Of a stretch of 64,000 nucleotides of DNA, positions 21,768-35,500 are shown in pieces. Where the stretch lies: contig JANAVB010002199.1 in assembly GCA_029216955.1 (NCBI GenBank), forward strand, positions 14,693,417 to 14,757,416, read 5' to 3'. The position numbers and the translations under genes were made by a program. Source of the DNA: Iris pallida. Taxonomy: Eukaryota; Streptophyta; Magnoliopsida; Asparagales; Iridaceae. Within the stretch, counting starts at the first letter, position 1, and each line of letters starts with the position of its first letter. The notes beneath the pieces are model-generated. The model did not search any database and was not told where the DNA came from. It saw nothing but the letters and a program-made list of their open reading frames with translations.

Positions 21768-24700
21768 TGTAAGTTCAAGTAATCTTAATGTGTGTATGTT
21801 TTATGATAATGTCTGTCCTAAGGAAAAAAAAAACCTTTTGTCATCTTTTTAACAACCTGCCTTTTTGGTATTCCGGTTCAAACATCCCTTTCATCCAGTA
21901 TAGCAGGTTTGCAGGTATTCATCTTCTACTGGTTAAATCCAGCATGATGGATCATTGAAGCATTCTTTGGTCATATTCATCTGGGAATCTCTGCCAATAT
22001 GACAGTAGCAAACTAGCAATCGTATGAGCTTTTTCTAGGTTGAATAAATAGGGTTGTTTTTCCAGTTTCGCTACAAGCCTACAAGAAAAAAAGAGTTGTG
22101 CCAATAGTTGATTGCAATAAGAATTGTTTAGTGGCAAATTCAATTCATGTTGTTTGGTTGTTGAAATTGCAATTTGATTTTTTGGTTGATGGAGCTTGAA
22201 TTGCGTTCATTTTTGTCCGGAAATATATTTGACTTTTATTCTTGTAGTGTAACATATTTTTAAGGTTTTTGTATAAATACTTGTATTTGCTGCTTGAATG
22301 GAGAACCCTGAAACTGTAAGTGTGCAAATAAGGATATATTAGCTGATATTTTATCGGATAGTCTATTTTGTTAATTACAAGCAAATTAAGCAGCAAAGTT
22401 GGCAATTTGGGTCATGGGTGTGTTGGAATTGGTCATCCGGATTGAAGCCGTTGTGGATTTCAGCACGGTGGGGTTTCAAAGTAGGGTTCACAAATTTGAT
22501 CCTAAAAGTGGTTGGCTATTGTTCAATTATTTGCTAGAGCTAGGGTAGACCTCAGAGAAGTTGGTTTGAAGCTGTGCAGAGGATGACTTCTGCTAATGTG
22601 CAAGAGGACATTCACACTTATTAGAACTGAATGGAAGATAATGGTTTGTGTAACCGACCGGAAAAATTTGTGAAGGTTTTATTATTTTTGTTGTATCAGG
22701 TTATATATATATTTGTCGGATTTATATATATTGGTTGGATTTAGATTAATTAATTATTAGCTTAATGTTAATTGCTTTAAAGATTAATTAACATTTTAAA
22801 GATAAATGTTGATCTTAATATTTTTTAATTGATTTTGTGCCAAATTGTCTCAATACTCAATAGTGGCTGTTCTGCTGACGAGCTTGACTATGGTTTTGGG
22901 TTTCTTGTAACTTCCTCTGCTCACTCTGGATAATGTTGATATCAATGCTTCTCGCTCGGTTGGTTCTAAGTTACTAACATCATTGACGTCACCTATGATG
23001 GCAGAATTGTCCTCGGTGTTGATTACAGGATGAACATAGGTTTGATCCAATCTTCTTATGTTCTTAATCTGAAGTTGAAACTTTTTCTACTTATAGTTGT
23101 ATTGATTGTTGCTTTTTGTATACCTAATTTTTCCTTTTGTATACCTAATTTTTCTTTTAGCTCAACAATGCTGATTATAACATGTGTCGTTCCATACATA
23201 ATTTTGTGTTTTCAATTAATGCCATATGGTCTGATGTTTTGTTATTGGCAGGCATATAGTTACTGAATTTTGTGTTTTCTACTAGTGTTGAAAGTTGACA
23301 AACTACCACAGTACATGTAATGAGAGTGACCAATAATATATTAATGTTTCGCAGACAAAGAAAATCCTTTTGTGAGTTTAAAAGGTTGACAGAAGGACCA
23401 CTTACACATAAAATCACAGTAATTAGGAAGACTATTAGATCTCAGGTGTTTCTTTTTAGGTTTACTTGGCTACACTCTTATGTCCTAATTCTTGGTGGGG
23501 TGCTTAAGATATGCACCATTGCTGTAAATGTGGACACAAATAAAATTTGTTGGTGGATATTAGGTTGACCTTCTACAAGTGTCGAAGGTTGACAAAGGAC
23601 CACCGCACATATATTGTGAGTGATCAATAATATATTCACAAACAAAGAAAAACCTTTGTCTTTGTCGGTAATTTTTCTAACGAACCTAATTCACTTTTCA
23701 ACATTCCATCGTATTGAAAATTTTAATGATGCTTCCTCTGTTTGCTAAATGAATGAACAAAGATTGCAAAGAATTATTATTTTCTTAGACGATATAGAGT
23801 TTTGATATCTTTATTTAGGCAATAGAAAAATATTTGTATATTAGTAGAAAAATAAAAGGTTGATTTGATTACAGATTTGAGTTAAATAGTGTGACTGTAG
23901 CCACAATGTTTTAAAGTCTTGCGGTCACTAGAGCTACATTTATTCAAAGGAGAAGAATTCAGTTAGAAGGATTCATCAGGTGGTTTGGCAGTGTACATCT
24001 TTAATCTAGGACGTGGACGTTAAAAAAAAGATTATCACTCCATAGTATCTAATATCACTACCTGCTCATGGAGTGACCTGTCTTTTGTTTCGAATTTCTA
24101 ACAACAAGAATTGATGTTGTGTTTACAAATTTTTTTTATAACTGCAGAATCCAGTTGTGTAGGTACTCTCTTGGATGTGATGTTTTGCGAGTATTATACC
24201 AATTTCTATCATTTATAACAATGCCTTTTCAAGCTACCATGACATTTTGCCTAGAACTTTCAGTTCAAACTAGCATGTTCAAACGTTATCCTAGAAATCC
24301 AATTTGTTCATATATTATTGCCAGTTGAAACCTGTAGGGACCAGGGTTATACAAATGTAATTATCCATCAGGGCACTCATTTTAGTTACCCCCAGCTGCA
24401 CCAATCCTTTTATATAGTCTTTTCTACAATATCACCTCATGAATTTTCCATGTTCTTGGAAGCCTTTGTGATACACAGATTAAAAAGTTCATCCTAATCA
24501 TTTCTGTTTGTTTTTTTCTTCTCTTTCTACGTATCAGCTTGATTTCTTGTTTAAGCATAATTATGCAGTGTATATTTAAATACTGTGAATTTTTATCATT
24601 TTACCATTGGTATTTTTTAGTAATTAACATAGTTATGATGGTTCTGCAGATTTATAGTGATGACGCTACAAGATACTTGTTCTGCTGGTGTTTCTCCGCC

Positions 24701-25238
24701 TGGCCCAATTCTCTGCTAGATACTTCTGAGCTGATTACCGAATAGCTGACACTGCCTGAGCCTGAGATACTTTGCTTTGTTCTACCCAAGTGTTGTGTTG
24801 TCCAGTTGTGATGATTAACCTTTCGCCTGCTTTACAAAGGAACAATTTCTTTAAGTTGGGTTGTTGGGACTTGAGTGACTTGCAAAGTACTTTTGACAGA
24901 TTTCGTGAATTATGAAAGGCCTGTAACTAATTGGCCTTATGTTTATGTCACCTGGAATGTTTATTATTGAGATGTAACTCAAGCAAATCAGTGCATATTG
25001 GTATATTCACTTCTTAGGGATTGGGGGTCTATGGCGCTTTCAGATTTTTCAACTCCTATCAACCCATCAGTTCGCTTGGCACGTAGCTGATATACCTCCA
25101 AACAATCGCTAATTTAGCAGCCTTATGACATGTTATGTCCGTCAGTGTTGAAATTTCTGTGAAATTCTCACTTCCAGAACCATCACCATCTGTCTTAGAC
25201 TTAAAAATATTACAGCATTTGGCTACTTCATGTACTTG
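21768..25238. other. Intergenic region with no confident gene
   Basis: AT-rich. At 22440-22620 the plus strand reads as short open stretches broken by stops (for example one containing WFEAVQRM). They could be a decayed pentatricopeptide-like or other gene fragment, but this is not supported enough to call. A minus-strand open stretch at 22850-23050 has ordinary amino-acid composition but no recognised domain. Diverged direct repeats of about 95 bp occur at about 23277-23375 and 23571-23660 (shared agtgttgaaagttgacaaa-like start and caataatatatt). Confidence 0.4.
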
Positions 25239-25246
25239 CAATACAA

Positions 25247-25423
25247 GGGTTGGGATCTGCTGTCCCTATTTTGGTGTTCCCAACCATATTTCCTCTCACA
25301 AGTAGAGGTGGGTCCTACCAGTTTTTGTAAAAAAATAACACTCAAAATTGGTGGGGTCCACCTCTCCTTGTGAGAGGAGACATAGTTGGGGACACCAAAA
25401 TGGGGACAACAGATCCCATCCCA
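25247..25423. mobile_element. Hairpin-forming MITE, 177 bp
   Basis: Two inverted arms of about 80 bp, sharing tgggatctgYtgtcccYatt and the complementary run through the cacctct and cctctcac blocks, are separated by a short A-rich loop. The flanks are an identical 8-bp caatacaa (25239-25246 and 25424-25431), which fits hAT; if one more base pairs imperfectly, it approaches the Mutator 9-bp type. It is non-coding and lies about 1.2 kb upstream of the SGR6 start. Confidence 0.82.
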
Positions 25424-25431
25424 CAATACAA

Positions 25432-26420
25432 CCACAATGTCCCTGACGAAATACCTTCCATTATCAAAGAGCATTTATTGGTCTTTAACATACCCATTCT
25501 CTTTGTATTTAGATTTAATTGCAACTTGATATTCTCAACTATGTTGGTTTTTTAATTTGATATATTAATTTTTTTTTCCGACAACTTAATATCCTGGAAA
25601 AAATATTTTTGTGATGGTGATGTAGGATGGAGAGTTTTTATACTCATATAAATTTTCTCTCATATCAATTAATATTGGACCCCAAACTAATAAATTAGTC
25701 CTTTCATTTGTTGCGAAGTATGATAGAAAGGAGAATCGTTGGAGAGTGTTTTTTGTGTGTGCAACTACCGTATACAAACCCTACCAACTAGGATAGAAAT
25801 ATTCATAAAATACAATGACAAAGTAGGATAGAAAGTTAGAAACCCAACGTTGGAAATCTCCATTTGGGACGGCCTTACTGCAAACTCAATGTTTTGCCAA
25901 ATAAAAAAATATATGTCAAATAAATAAATAAGATGGTTTTTAGTAAACAAACAAATATTTGGTTGGAAACATATTTTCTAGTATATAGAATAAAAAGGTG
26001 AACTTAGATGACTTTCAAGTAGGGTCCGTTTGGCAATCACTAAACATGAGTACTAGGTTGCAACCAACACATATTGGAAATGTGGATATAAGAAAAAAAA
26101 ATTCGTCAAAACTTTTTAATTGGACATATTAAATCTTAATACTCTAAATTGATATTAAATATAGGGTATAAATGATAGTTATTCCTATTTTTTATACTTG
26201 GGTCTCTATTTGAATAAATATAGTTGAGGTACAGAAGCGTTCTCAAAATAAAACATAGGATAGAAATAAATATGGAGACATACCATTTGGGTTTCTATAT
26301 GAAAAGAAAATGACAACTAGACCTAAAAACATTCTTAAAAAGAATTAACATATATAATAGAAATCCAAAAAAAAAAAAAAATCATTAGAGGAAGCCTTCT
26401 TATATAATCTGGAATTTTGT
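25432..26420. other. Upstream region of SGR6
   Basis: AT-rich sequence without a gene. It probably includes distal promoter DNA of the next gene. Confidence 0.4.
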
Positions 26421-26584
26421 TTGAATCTCCGGCCCAAACAATATTACCAACCTGTCCTTAAGGGCCTTTCCTTGTTGCTTCGCTGTCAGTGTCACAACCG
26501 CCTTTTCTCTCGCTCTCTCTCTCTCCCTCTCGTTCTTCTCTATCTGTCCTTCTCGCTGACGCTGGATCTCCTCCTCCCACCGCC
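26421..26584 (+). promoter_or_regulatory. Probable 5' leader of SGR6
   Basis: A CT-rich stretch (ctcgctctctctctctccctctcg at about 26507-26530) leads into ccgccatgg, a good plant start context. The transcription start is unknown. Confidence 0.4.
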
Positions 26585-29500
26585 ATGGCCTCCTCTTCCG
26601 CCTCTCTCCCCATTGCAGGTGATATCCCAATTTTCTTTCCTATATGCCCCTGTTCTCTTTGAACCGACAATTTTTCTCTCTCTAATTCCTTCCCGTTATG
26701 CCCCTCCTCCAGAGGCCGTCCACGTGCTCGTCTCCTCCCTCGCTGACGAGTCCCCGGTCGTCCGCGAATCCTCCCTCTCCTCCCTCCGAGAAATCGCCCC
26801 TCTGTAAGGACAACAACAACAACAACTCTCCCACGGACACGGATACGTCCTATCGTACTTGCAGGCGTGTCCGTGTCGTGTCGGACACGTGTCCAATCTC
26901 TCTCTATCTCTCTCTCTCTCTCACTCATAATCTTCGTCCTTTGAGCCGTTGTTGTTTTGTTGCAGAAACCCCCTTCTAGTTCTGGACTGCTGCTGTGCTG
27001 TCTCCAAGGCAGGGCGCCGGGTGCGTCGACTACTTCTGTTTCGTGATTTTGCGAGGAGGAATTGGTTTGGTTTAGGATTTCTTTTTCGTTGTTATTATTA
27101 TTATTATTTTTTTTTTGATTCTCGCAGAGGTTCAGCAACATGGCGGGAGTGTTCCGGGTGATGGCGGCGGCGGTGCGGGCGATGGACCGGGAGGACGTGG
27201 ACCCCGTCTTCATGGCAAGGCTGGCGAAGATTGCCACTTCCGAGCTGGTTACCTCCAAGGTTCGCCTCCTGGTCTATTTAAGCCCTACGATGTGCTAGTT
27301 CTGTTTTATAACTAGTTTATGAACCTACGATCTAGCCGTAGAATGTTGTCAGATGAAAGCTTCGGTAGGTCGTGTCCATCGGTGTTAGGCGTTAGCGATA
27401 TTCTGATAGAACTAAATAAGTTCACTAGTTCACGTGGGAGCAGGAACTCTGGTTCTGTGTCTAGCAAGGATCCATAGACAAGGACATAGTTTCAGATGGA
27501 CACGATACATATTTGAAGTACGACAGTACGACAGTTTTACACGATACATATATTACCCATTATTTATTGGTAATAGCTATACGTAATTACTAATTAAGAA
27601 TGTTTTGTTCCAAAAGGTTCTAGAAAGGTTACTTTCACGTATCTAATTATGTTTAGCGTCGTTACGAACATGTCAAATCCCCTTCAATAGTGTTCTGGGT
27701 TCCTTTGGAGTCTAGACATGGGTATATGTATTGGATACGGGTACGACGATGGTTCCCTGGAACGTGGAACGAAAATGGGAACACGGTACATGGGGTCCCG
27801 GTATGCGGTACGTTGGGGGTAGGTTTCTTCACAACGCAATACATTCGTCCGGAACGTGGTTCCCAACATTTTTAAGGAACTAATATGTTATGAATATATA
27901 ATGTATATTTAAAGATTCAAAGCTAATCAAGCAGCAAAATATAGCATTGTCAAGAATTGAAAAAGAGAAGAAATCTGTTAGTTCCAAATAATCCTTATAA
28001 TAATCACAATATAGCATCATCAAAAATTGAAAAGGAAAAAAGAAATCTGTTAGTTCCAAATAATCCTAATAAATATGTCTTTTCAAACGGAACGGCAAGT
28101 AGAAAGTCGTAGACTCTAAAACCTTTAACAAAAAAAAAGAGTCGAAAGACCACACCTTCCCTTTAAAAGCTTTGTTGGAAACCAAAGTAAGTACATGATG
28201 TATTCGTTTGTTGGAATGTGGATTTCCACTTTCCAACTTGTGGGCATTCCACGTTCTGGAACGTGTTCCGGGATTATGGAACACATGTTCACAGATTGAC
28301 ATTCCCTGATTAGGGAATGCTACCTATATGGTGAATTCAGGTAACCGTGTATGAAACACGGATGCAGTCCACCCGAGGAATATACACGCACATAGGTGCC
28401 GAGTTGATAACATTATTGATTGAGCTTTGTGATAATTTGGGTTGTTATTTGGCCACCCTAAGATCTGGACTGGCTCTGGTCTTACCTAAGTCCGGCTTTG
28501 GTCGGGTAGAGTTCGATCCTCAAATGGGTAGGCTCCGGTTCCACAGAAATCCTACCCAGCCTGGACTTAGGTTTCGATGCAAAATTTAAACGACAAGTAT
28601 AGAACTTATATGGTTTTAGTAATTTTATTTTATTTTATGTACTGTAGTGAAATAGTTGGACCCAACCTGAATTTTGTGGTGAACAGTCATGCTACGTTCT
28701 TTCTGTATAGGACCTGGATCTTAAGCTTATATGGGTTTGGGTCCGAAACTTGGCTAACTGGTTCTGAACTAGCACTACCTGGACCCGAATCGATAACATC
28801 CCTAGTGGTGATTCTTATACTGTGTCCATGTGTGTGTGTGTTTCTGATTATGGCCATAATGCATAGTAGTAATAGTTACCTCTTGTCTGAAGGAACTAAA
28901 TGCTGACTGGCAAAGGGCAGCTGCTACTCTGCTTGTTTCTATAGGGTCACACGCGCCTGACCTGGTAAGTCACTCTGGCTGATTTGATCATGTAATGAAC
29001 TGGTGATTCTTTTCTTTGGTAAATTTCTTACTTGGAAAAGTAACTACATTAGTATAACTGTAAATTAGTATGAGGCATGGTTGTCAACGGCTCAACTGAT
29101 TTCTCATTGATTGGTATAGTATGTAAACCAAGTAAAAAGGAATTTCCTTAAAGTGTGAGCTTGGCCACCTTATGTTTTCTATGAAGGCATATGACCTTGG
29201 GCACAATTTGTTCTGTTTTTCTTTGTGGGATGATGTTCTGTTTCAGTTTGGTTCGTTGGTTATATTTTGCCAAGGATAGTATAGTTCAACTTATTTGCTT
29301 GGTGTCTAGATTCTTTCTCACTTGTGTGTGATTTGGAGGATCGCTTCTCCATTTTTGGGATGCTTTGCATTAGGGTGTGTAAGTCAGCCATGTTTTGGTC
29401 TAGCACCCCTTGCTCGTCTGATATTCGTTAAAAAGTCGATAGGCTTGAGCTCAGACGAGTCTTCTAAATCTGAGCTCAAGTTCCGCTTCCAATAATATTC

Positions 29501-32500
29501 GTGAGGTCGAGCTCGAGCCGATCATTTAAAAATAGAAATCCCGACGAGCTTAAATTCTAGCACAAGTTTGAGCCGAAATTAAGCATATTTATGAGCTCCA
29601 TGAGGCACATTTAGCATAACAACTTGATAAACAAATTACATAGAAACTATGTTGCAATACACGGCATAATTTAGACACGATGACACATTCCTAATGTATT
29701 TTGGAGTGTCCGTCTGTCATTTATGACACATTTGTGTCACACGACATTGACATGCCACTGCTTCTTGAGTGTCTGTGCATCCTAGCATAGAGTTAACAGT
29801 CAATGTTTAACTGAGATCTGTAATACCATTAATATCTAGAAATATTATTCAAAGGAGCAAATAAAATCCATATGCAAAAACGATTGACACCCATAATAGA
29901 AGTCGGTTTTACCAGTTACCAGTTACTAGTTACCACACAACAAAGAAGAACATAACTGTACAAATTAGCCTGCTCGCAAGCCTAACAAGCTGAATACCCC
30001 TAAACTTAGGCTGAGGCTCATTCATAAATAGCCTATTCTTAGGTTCAAGATCCAATTTGCATTAAAAGTTTTAAGAATTTAATGAAATCCCTAGAAGCAT
30101 TTATCCATTAACCTTCCCATTTTAAAGGCAAGGGTAAGTATTCCTTTTTACATCTGTCAGGGAATAACTGCGAAATATATTCTACAGAGTATAATAATGA
30201 TATATAAGCGCGAACTCGAAGATATATATATCTGCAATGTAGCCTTTTGACCCATTTATCTGTAACAGCATTCTAATTATCCGCCACACTTTTATTTTTT
30301 TACTTCCTTTTCTATGATAACCAAAGAAAGAAAAAGCCAAACTTAATGATTGGGGTTGGTATTTGGTTTAAGATATGCTGATTACAATGCTTATAAATCT
30401 GCTAGAATGATTTATTTATTTTTTTAAGATGAGGCCACTCATTAATGATCATCCTTGTCCTGGGCTTCTACTAGCACCTATTACATTCTTATTTGGTTCG
30501 GGCTGGGATTCGAACCCACGCCCACTCCTCCTCTCTCTTACTAGTGTTACCAGTTACCACTAATCACCCCCTTGGTGGTAGAATGATTAATTGCTGACTG
30601 ATAGGTCCCTTAGAAAACATTTGCTATCTTTCAGCTTCATTATTCCATTAAACTCGGTCCTTTTTGGCTGCAAGCCATTTTGCATATTGATAATTTGTCA
30701 CATTCCAAATTATTGTTGAAGTAGTATTTTAGTTCTGGAAATTTCTGTTGCAGTATTGTCTGGTTAACTTTGCTTAATTTGTAACTACTGCATCTTATTT
30801 TCTGTTCAAATAATTTCAAAGATGATGGAGGAAATTTTCCTTCACCTCTCTGGGCCAAATTTAGCTCTACCAGCCATGGTTCAGATCCTTGCAGATTTTG
30901 CTTCTGCTGAAGGTAAATATCCTTTCTTATCTTTACTTACTTTTTTGAAAGTAATAACCAATAACTAAAGTAGAAGGTCATGTAACTCTGTTTTTCTTCT
31001 TCCATATGAAGCTTTGCAGTTCACCCCCAAATTGAAAGATGTGCTGTTACGAATTTTGCCCATCCTTGGAAGTGTAAGAGACGCCCATCGGCCGATTTTT
31101 GCAAATGGTACTTTTTCCTCTGCTATGGGTTTCAAAACTCATACATGAACTTTCATCTGATGTTTTATTATGATATAGTTATTAGCTAAGAGCCTAAGAC
31201 TAGCCAAAGTGCCATGGTGTGCCTTGAGATGCCATATTTATCTCCTGACTGCATATATTTTATTGTACTCTTGCCATTTAACTATATAGTATTTTCTGTC
31301 AGCGTTCAAATGCTGGTGTCAGGCTGCGTGGCAGTATCTTGGGGATTTCCCTTCTGATCGAGTTCTTGATAGTGATGTAATGTAAGATTTCTGATTTCTC
31401 ATGGAATTGTAATGCATCTGGATATATATTTTTTTTTTGCTTTTAAATGTTGATACTTGGCGTCCCTGCAGATCATTTCTGAATTCTGTGTTTGAACTAT
31501 TGCTGAGAGTTTGGGCAAGTTGCCGGGACCTGAAGGTATGAAACAACATCGATTTAATTTTTAGTTTCGAGTTGAAGGCATCACTTGTCTCTCTTTCCAA
31601 TCATTAGAAGCCTAATATGAACAACTTAACTCCCTGTGTGAGTGCGTGCTGATCTCGCTGGTATATCTGTCTGGTGTGTCTATGCTGTGTTCTTGTGTTA
31701 TATTTGTCTAGACTTCAAGTGCCAAATCTATGGGAGAAGCAATCTTCTTATACCTAATGTAGTGTCAGCTGACATTGGTAATCAGTTTATCATTACAATG
31801 GATCAACAGTTACATGTCTATGGTGTTTTAGATGGTATTTCTTTCCACGGGATCTCAGGCCAACTGATTGTGAAACCAGACAATTATTTCTACAATGATA
31901 TAAGGCAACCTATTTTGACCACAGTACCTTTTAGGAGTTGAAGTTGGGATGGCAAGTATTTAGACTTTAGATAGTATATTAATATTCAAATGGACAAACA
32001 TGCATAACGTTATCCTATGTTGTTAGTATCTTAGTATAAACAACATGTATCTTACAATACGATATACTTCCATTTCGTTAACCGATACGATACGCATAGG
32101 TTGATAGGTAGTATTGGTTTTTTTATACTTGAGTCAGGTAATTTATACTTAAGAATCTGAGCCTGGAACTAGATAGTCTTGTAAAGATGAAACAAATAAA
32201 ATTTTGTGAGAAAATTATATTAAATCATGTTCCTATGTGAATTTAGAAGAAAAGATCTAAACTTCTAGAGCTGTTGTATCATTCGATACACGATAGGATA
32301 CTTGGTACATGGGGATACACAAGCGAATCGATACACGATACGATACACGATAGGATGCACGAGTTGACAACCTAGCTGTTATCCAACTAGCACATAGTCC
32401 CCTCATGATCGCTTTTCTAGGGTGACACCAATATATTTGTTATTCCTATCTTTGCGTGTCAACCTATACTACCAACCTCTTGTTAAAAACATGGTGTTAA

Positions 32501-35500
32501 ATGTGCCATTAACACCCTCCAGTATCGGTTACAACTAAGTATGATAGTTGGTTTTACCACCAAAGGAGTTTGTTAATCATTATATGCCCCACTTAAATCA
32601 CATTGTGGCGTTGTACTTACTTGCTGTATGTGAAGTTGGATGTATTCACATGTGGACATAGATCTGAGTCCGACTGGTGTTCTAAATTCTGCCGCAACGG
32701 TTTGTTTGTTGCTTCATAATTTTTTTATTTTTTTCTGTTGAAGATACATAATCAAGTGTGAAGAAGTGACAATGATTCCGGATATGAAACTGCCCGGAGT
32801 CGTGTTCTTCTCTCTGCTTCTTGTGAATAGAAACCAGAAATAGCCTGGTGACCAAATCTTATCATTTTTCTTCTTATTATTGAGGAGTACTCTAGGTAAT
32901 TCTGCTGATAAGATCTATACACTTACTACTAGTTAGATGTGTATATTTTTAGTTTTCCTGAAAAAAAGTAATACTATAAAGAAACATAATATACTAACGT
33001 GGCCATTTAGTGACCATTTTGCTACTCTCCAAAGAATTATTACCATTGTTTCATAGACAAATTGTGCAGTCAGATATTTCTCTGCATCTCCTGGAGCATG
33101 ATAGCTCTGTGGCCCTTGACATATTTACATGATGCTATGCCTTGAGCAGATGGTATCCCTGCGAATCAGTATGTATACGTGTTGAGTATATTTCCCAAAC
33201 CATTTGTTATAGTATAAGTGATCATGAAGGACCTGATATCTCTCACTGGCACCATCTTACCTGTATCTTCTGCTATTTTTAATGCTATAGCCATACTCTC
33301 AGTACTTGATCATTTTTCCAAGGGCAGTGCTGCTGGAATTAATCCTAAAAAAATGAAAGGAATAAGGATGTAGTGGTTAATAGGTGAGTACTTGTCACTG
33401 CAATGTTATTGGAAAGAGTGATCTATTTTGTATAATTATAGAGCATGGATACGAGGTTCAGGCCTAGATGCTCTTTATTTTATTTTATGAGTATACAATT
33501 AACTTGTCCATCTTGAATATGAAGAACCTAGCCTGCAAGTGTTTTTGCTTTGATGATTCTGGTTTAGTTTACTCGGATTGTTAGCAAATTTCAGTTCTAA
33601 ATAGAAATGATCTTCTACCCAGTTTGTTGCTACTGTCTGGGCTCATCCTCCTTCAACTCCCTTATCTTATATTCACTTGCAACTTCCATGTTTAGCATGA
33701 TCACTTCAGTTAATGGCATTTCTTGACAGTTCCCTTCTGAAATTTCATACCTCTAAGCAGCATGAGAGGAACTGTTTTAGATATATAGTGCTGCATACAG
33801 AAGAATTTGCCGATTGCTTATTTTATGTGTTTCTCGTGCATACTCTATGATGGATGCTTTGTCCTAAGAGGACATTTTCCTTGACACTGCATTTTTTTTT
33901 ATTCAGATAAATGCCCGGTGGATAGAAATGCCATTTTTTTTGGGTATTTTGATGCGTATCTTAAGTTGCTAATTTTTTTTATTGAAGTGCAAAAGTTCAC
34001 TATTTGGTGGTTGTTATTATTATTATTTGCTTTCATGGTTTGACTTACTAATAGTCACGGGGGGGTGGGGGGGGGGGCGGGCAGCGATTGGGGTTGGTGA
34101 AGATTAATGTGGAGGTCTTGGGTTTGAGGGCCTTGCAAAAAATAAAAATGGTGGACCTACAAATGCATTAAAATGCCACTTATTTTATTATATGGTGTAA
34201 TGTTTCCAGTACTGCAGTCAAGTAATCTCAACCTATCTTGTGAAATTTATAAACATGTCTAGCTTCAATCGTCATTCCTTGGAACAGGTGCGTCTCTCTT
34301 CAGTGGAGGCATTGGGAGAAATGGTTGGTCTTATTACACGATCACAATTGAAGGCAGCATTACCAAGACTTGTTCCAACCATACTGGACCTGTAAGTACA
34401 CGTCTACGACCATAAGGAAGGCCTGTAAGCATGTTTCTATGACCGTAGGGAAGAAACTTCATGTGATCTGTCACAATTACTTTTTAATATAGCTACTGGT
34501 CATATACCAGCTAGCATACGAGTTTGATGTCTACCTTTTTACCCTTGTCATATGTAGAAGGGATAGTTAAGGTGTGCTTATCTAGCCACATGCAATCTTT
34601 ATAATTTTCTTATTGTTTCTACTTTTCTTTCTTCTCTCAGATATAGACGAGATCAAGAATGTGCCTATCTAGCCACACATAGTCTACATAATCTTCTTAC
34701 TGCTTGTTTATTATCAGAAAATGGTCCTCCCTTACTTGACTTTGAGGTATTTATTATATGTTTTTGTTATAAGGCCAAATATATTATTTTAAGAAGTCTG
34801 TCTATGCCAACAAATGGCATATGCTGTAATATACAATATGCATACAAGAGCTTGAGCAGATGTCTATATTTTGACTTTAATTCTTTTCAAAGGAAATATA
34901 GGCTATCATATTTTCAGTTTGGCATGGCTCGTCATGGTTCAGAACGCTATTTCTGAGCCATCTTTTGCATTTGAACATTCGTACAATTGGGAAAAGGCTG
35001 CCATGCTTTTGATCAATATCAGAAGTCATTTTGTTGACAATCGCAGTCATAGGTCTCCATTGCATGTGTCCAAATCATCTAAAACTTCATTTCATGTAAG
35101 GCAAGGCCTATTTTTAAATGTTTAGTTCTTATCTTTTGAACTTTGGTGAAAAATCTGAAATTTCAATGTGTTTGTTTGTTGTATTCCAACTTCTTATTGT
35201 TCATGTGTTACCATAACATGCAAATTTTGAGACCTGTTGTTTTGTATGAATTTGTTACTTATGATGATTTTATAATTCCTTTTGCAGGAACTCACTAGCA
35301 CTTTATCCACTCTTCTTCCAGTGGCCTTCATTAATAACAACAATGATAAGTCAAACTTTTCAATGGGACTGAAGGTACTTGTTTAATATCAAATACATAT
35401 AGTATTGTTTATGATTTCCATTGTCATTAGTTGTCGTTGGCCTGACTGACGTAAATACCTTGGAATCTTGTGGATTGTCGATGCATCATGTATTAGACTC

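Noticed and set aside
22440..22620. Possible pentatricopeptide-repeat gene fragment
   Set aside because: Short open pieces broken by stops and no repeated 35-residue motif; not enough to call.
26458..27258. 266-codon minus-strand ORF across the first SGR6 exons
   Set aside because: Arg/Glu-rich shadow of CT-rich DNA, overlapping four well-conserved SGR6 exons on the other strand.
30413..30578. True tRNA gene on the minus strand
   Set aside because: It has pol III boxes but the spacing, A-rich tail and TSD fit a SINE, and no complete cloverleaf is evident.
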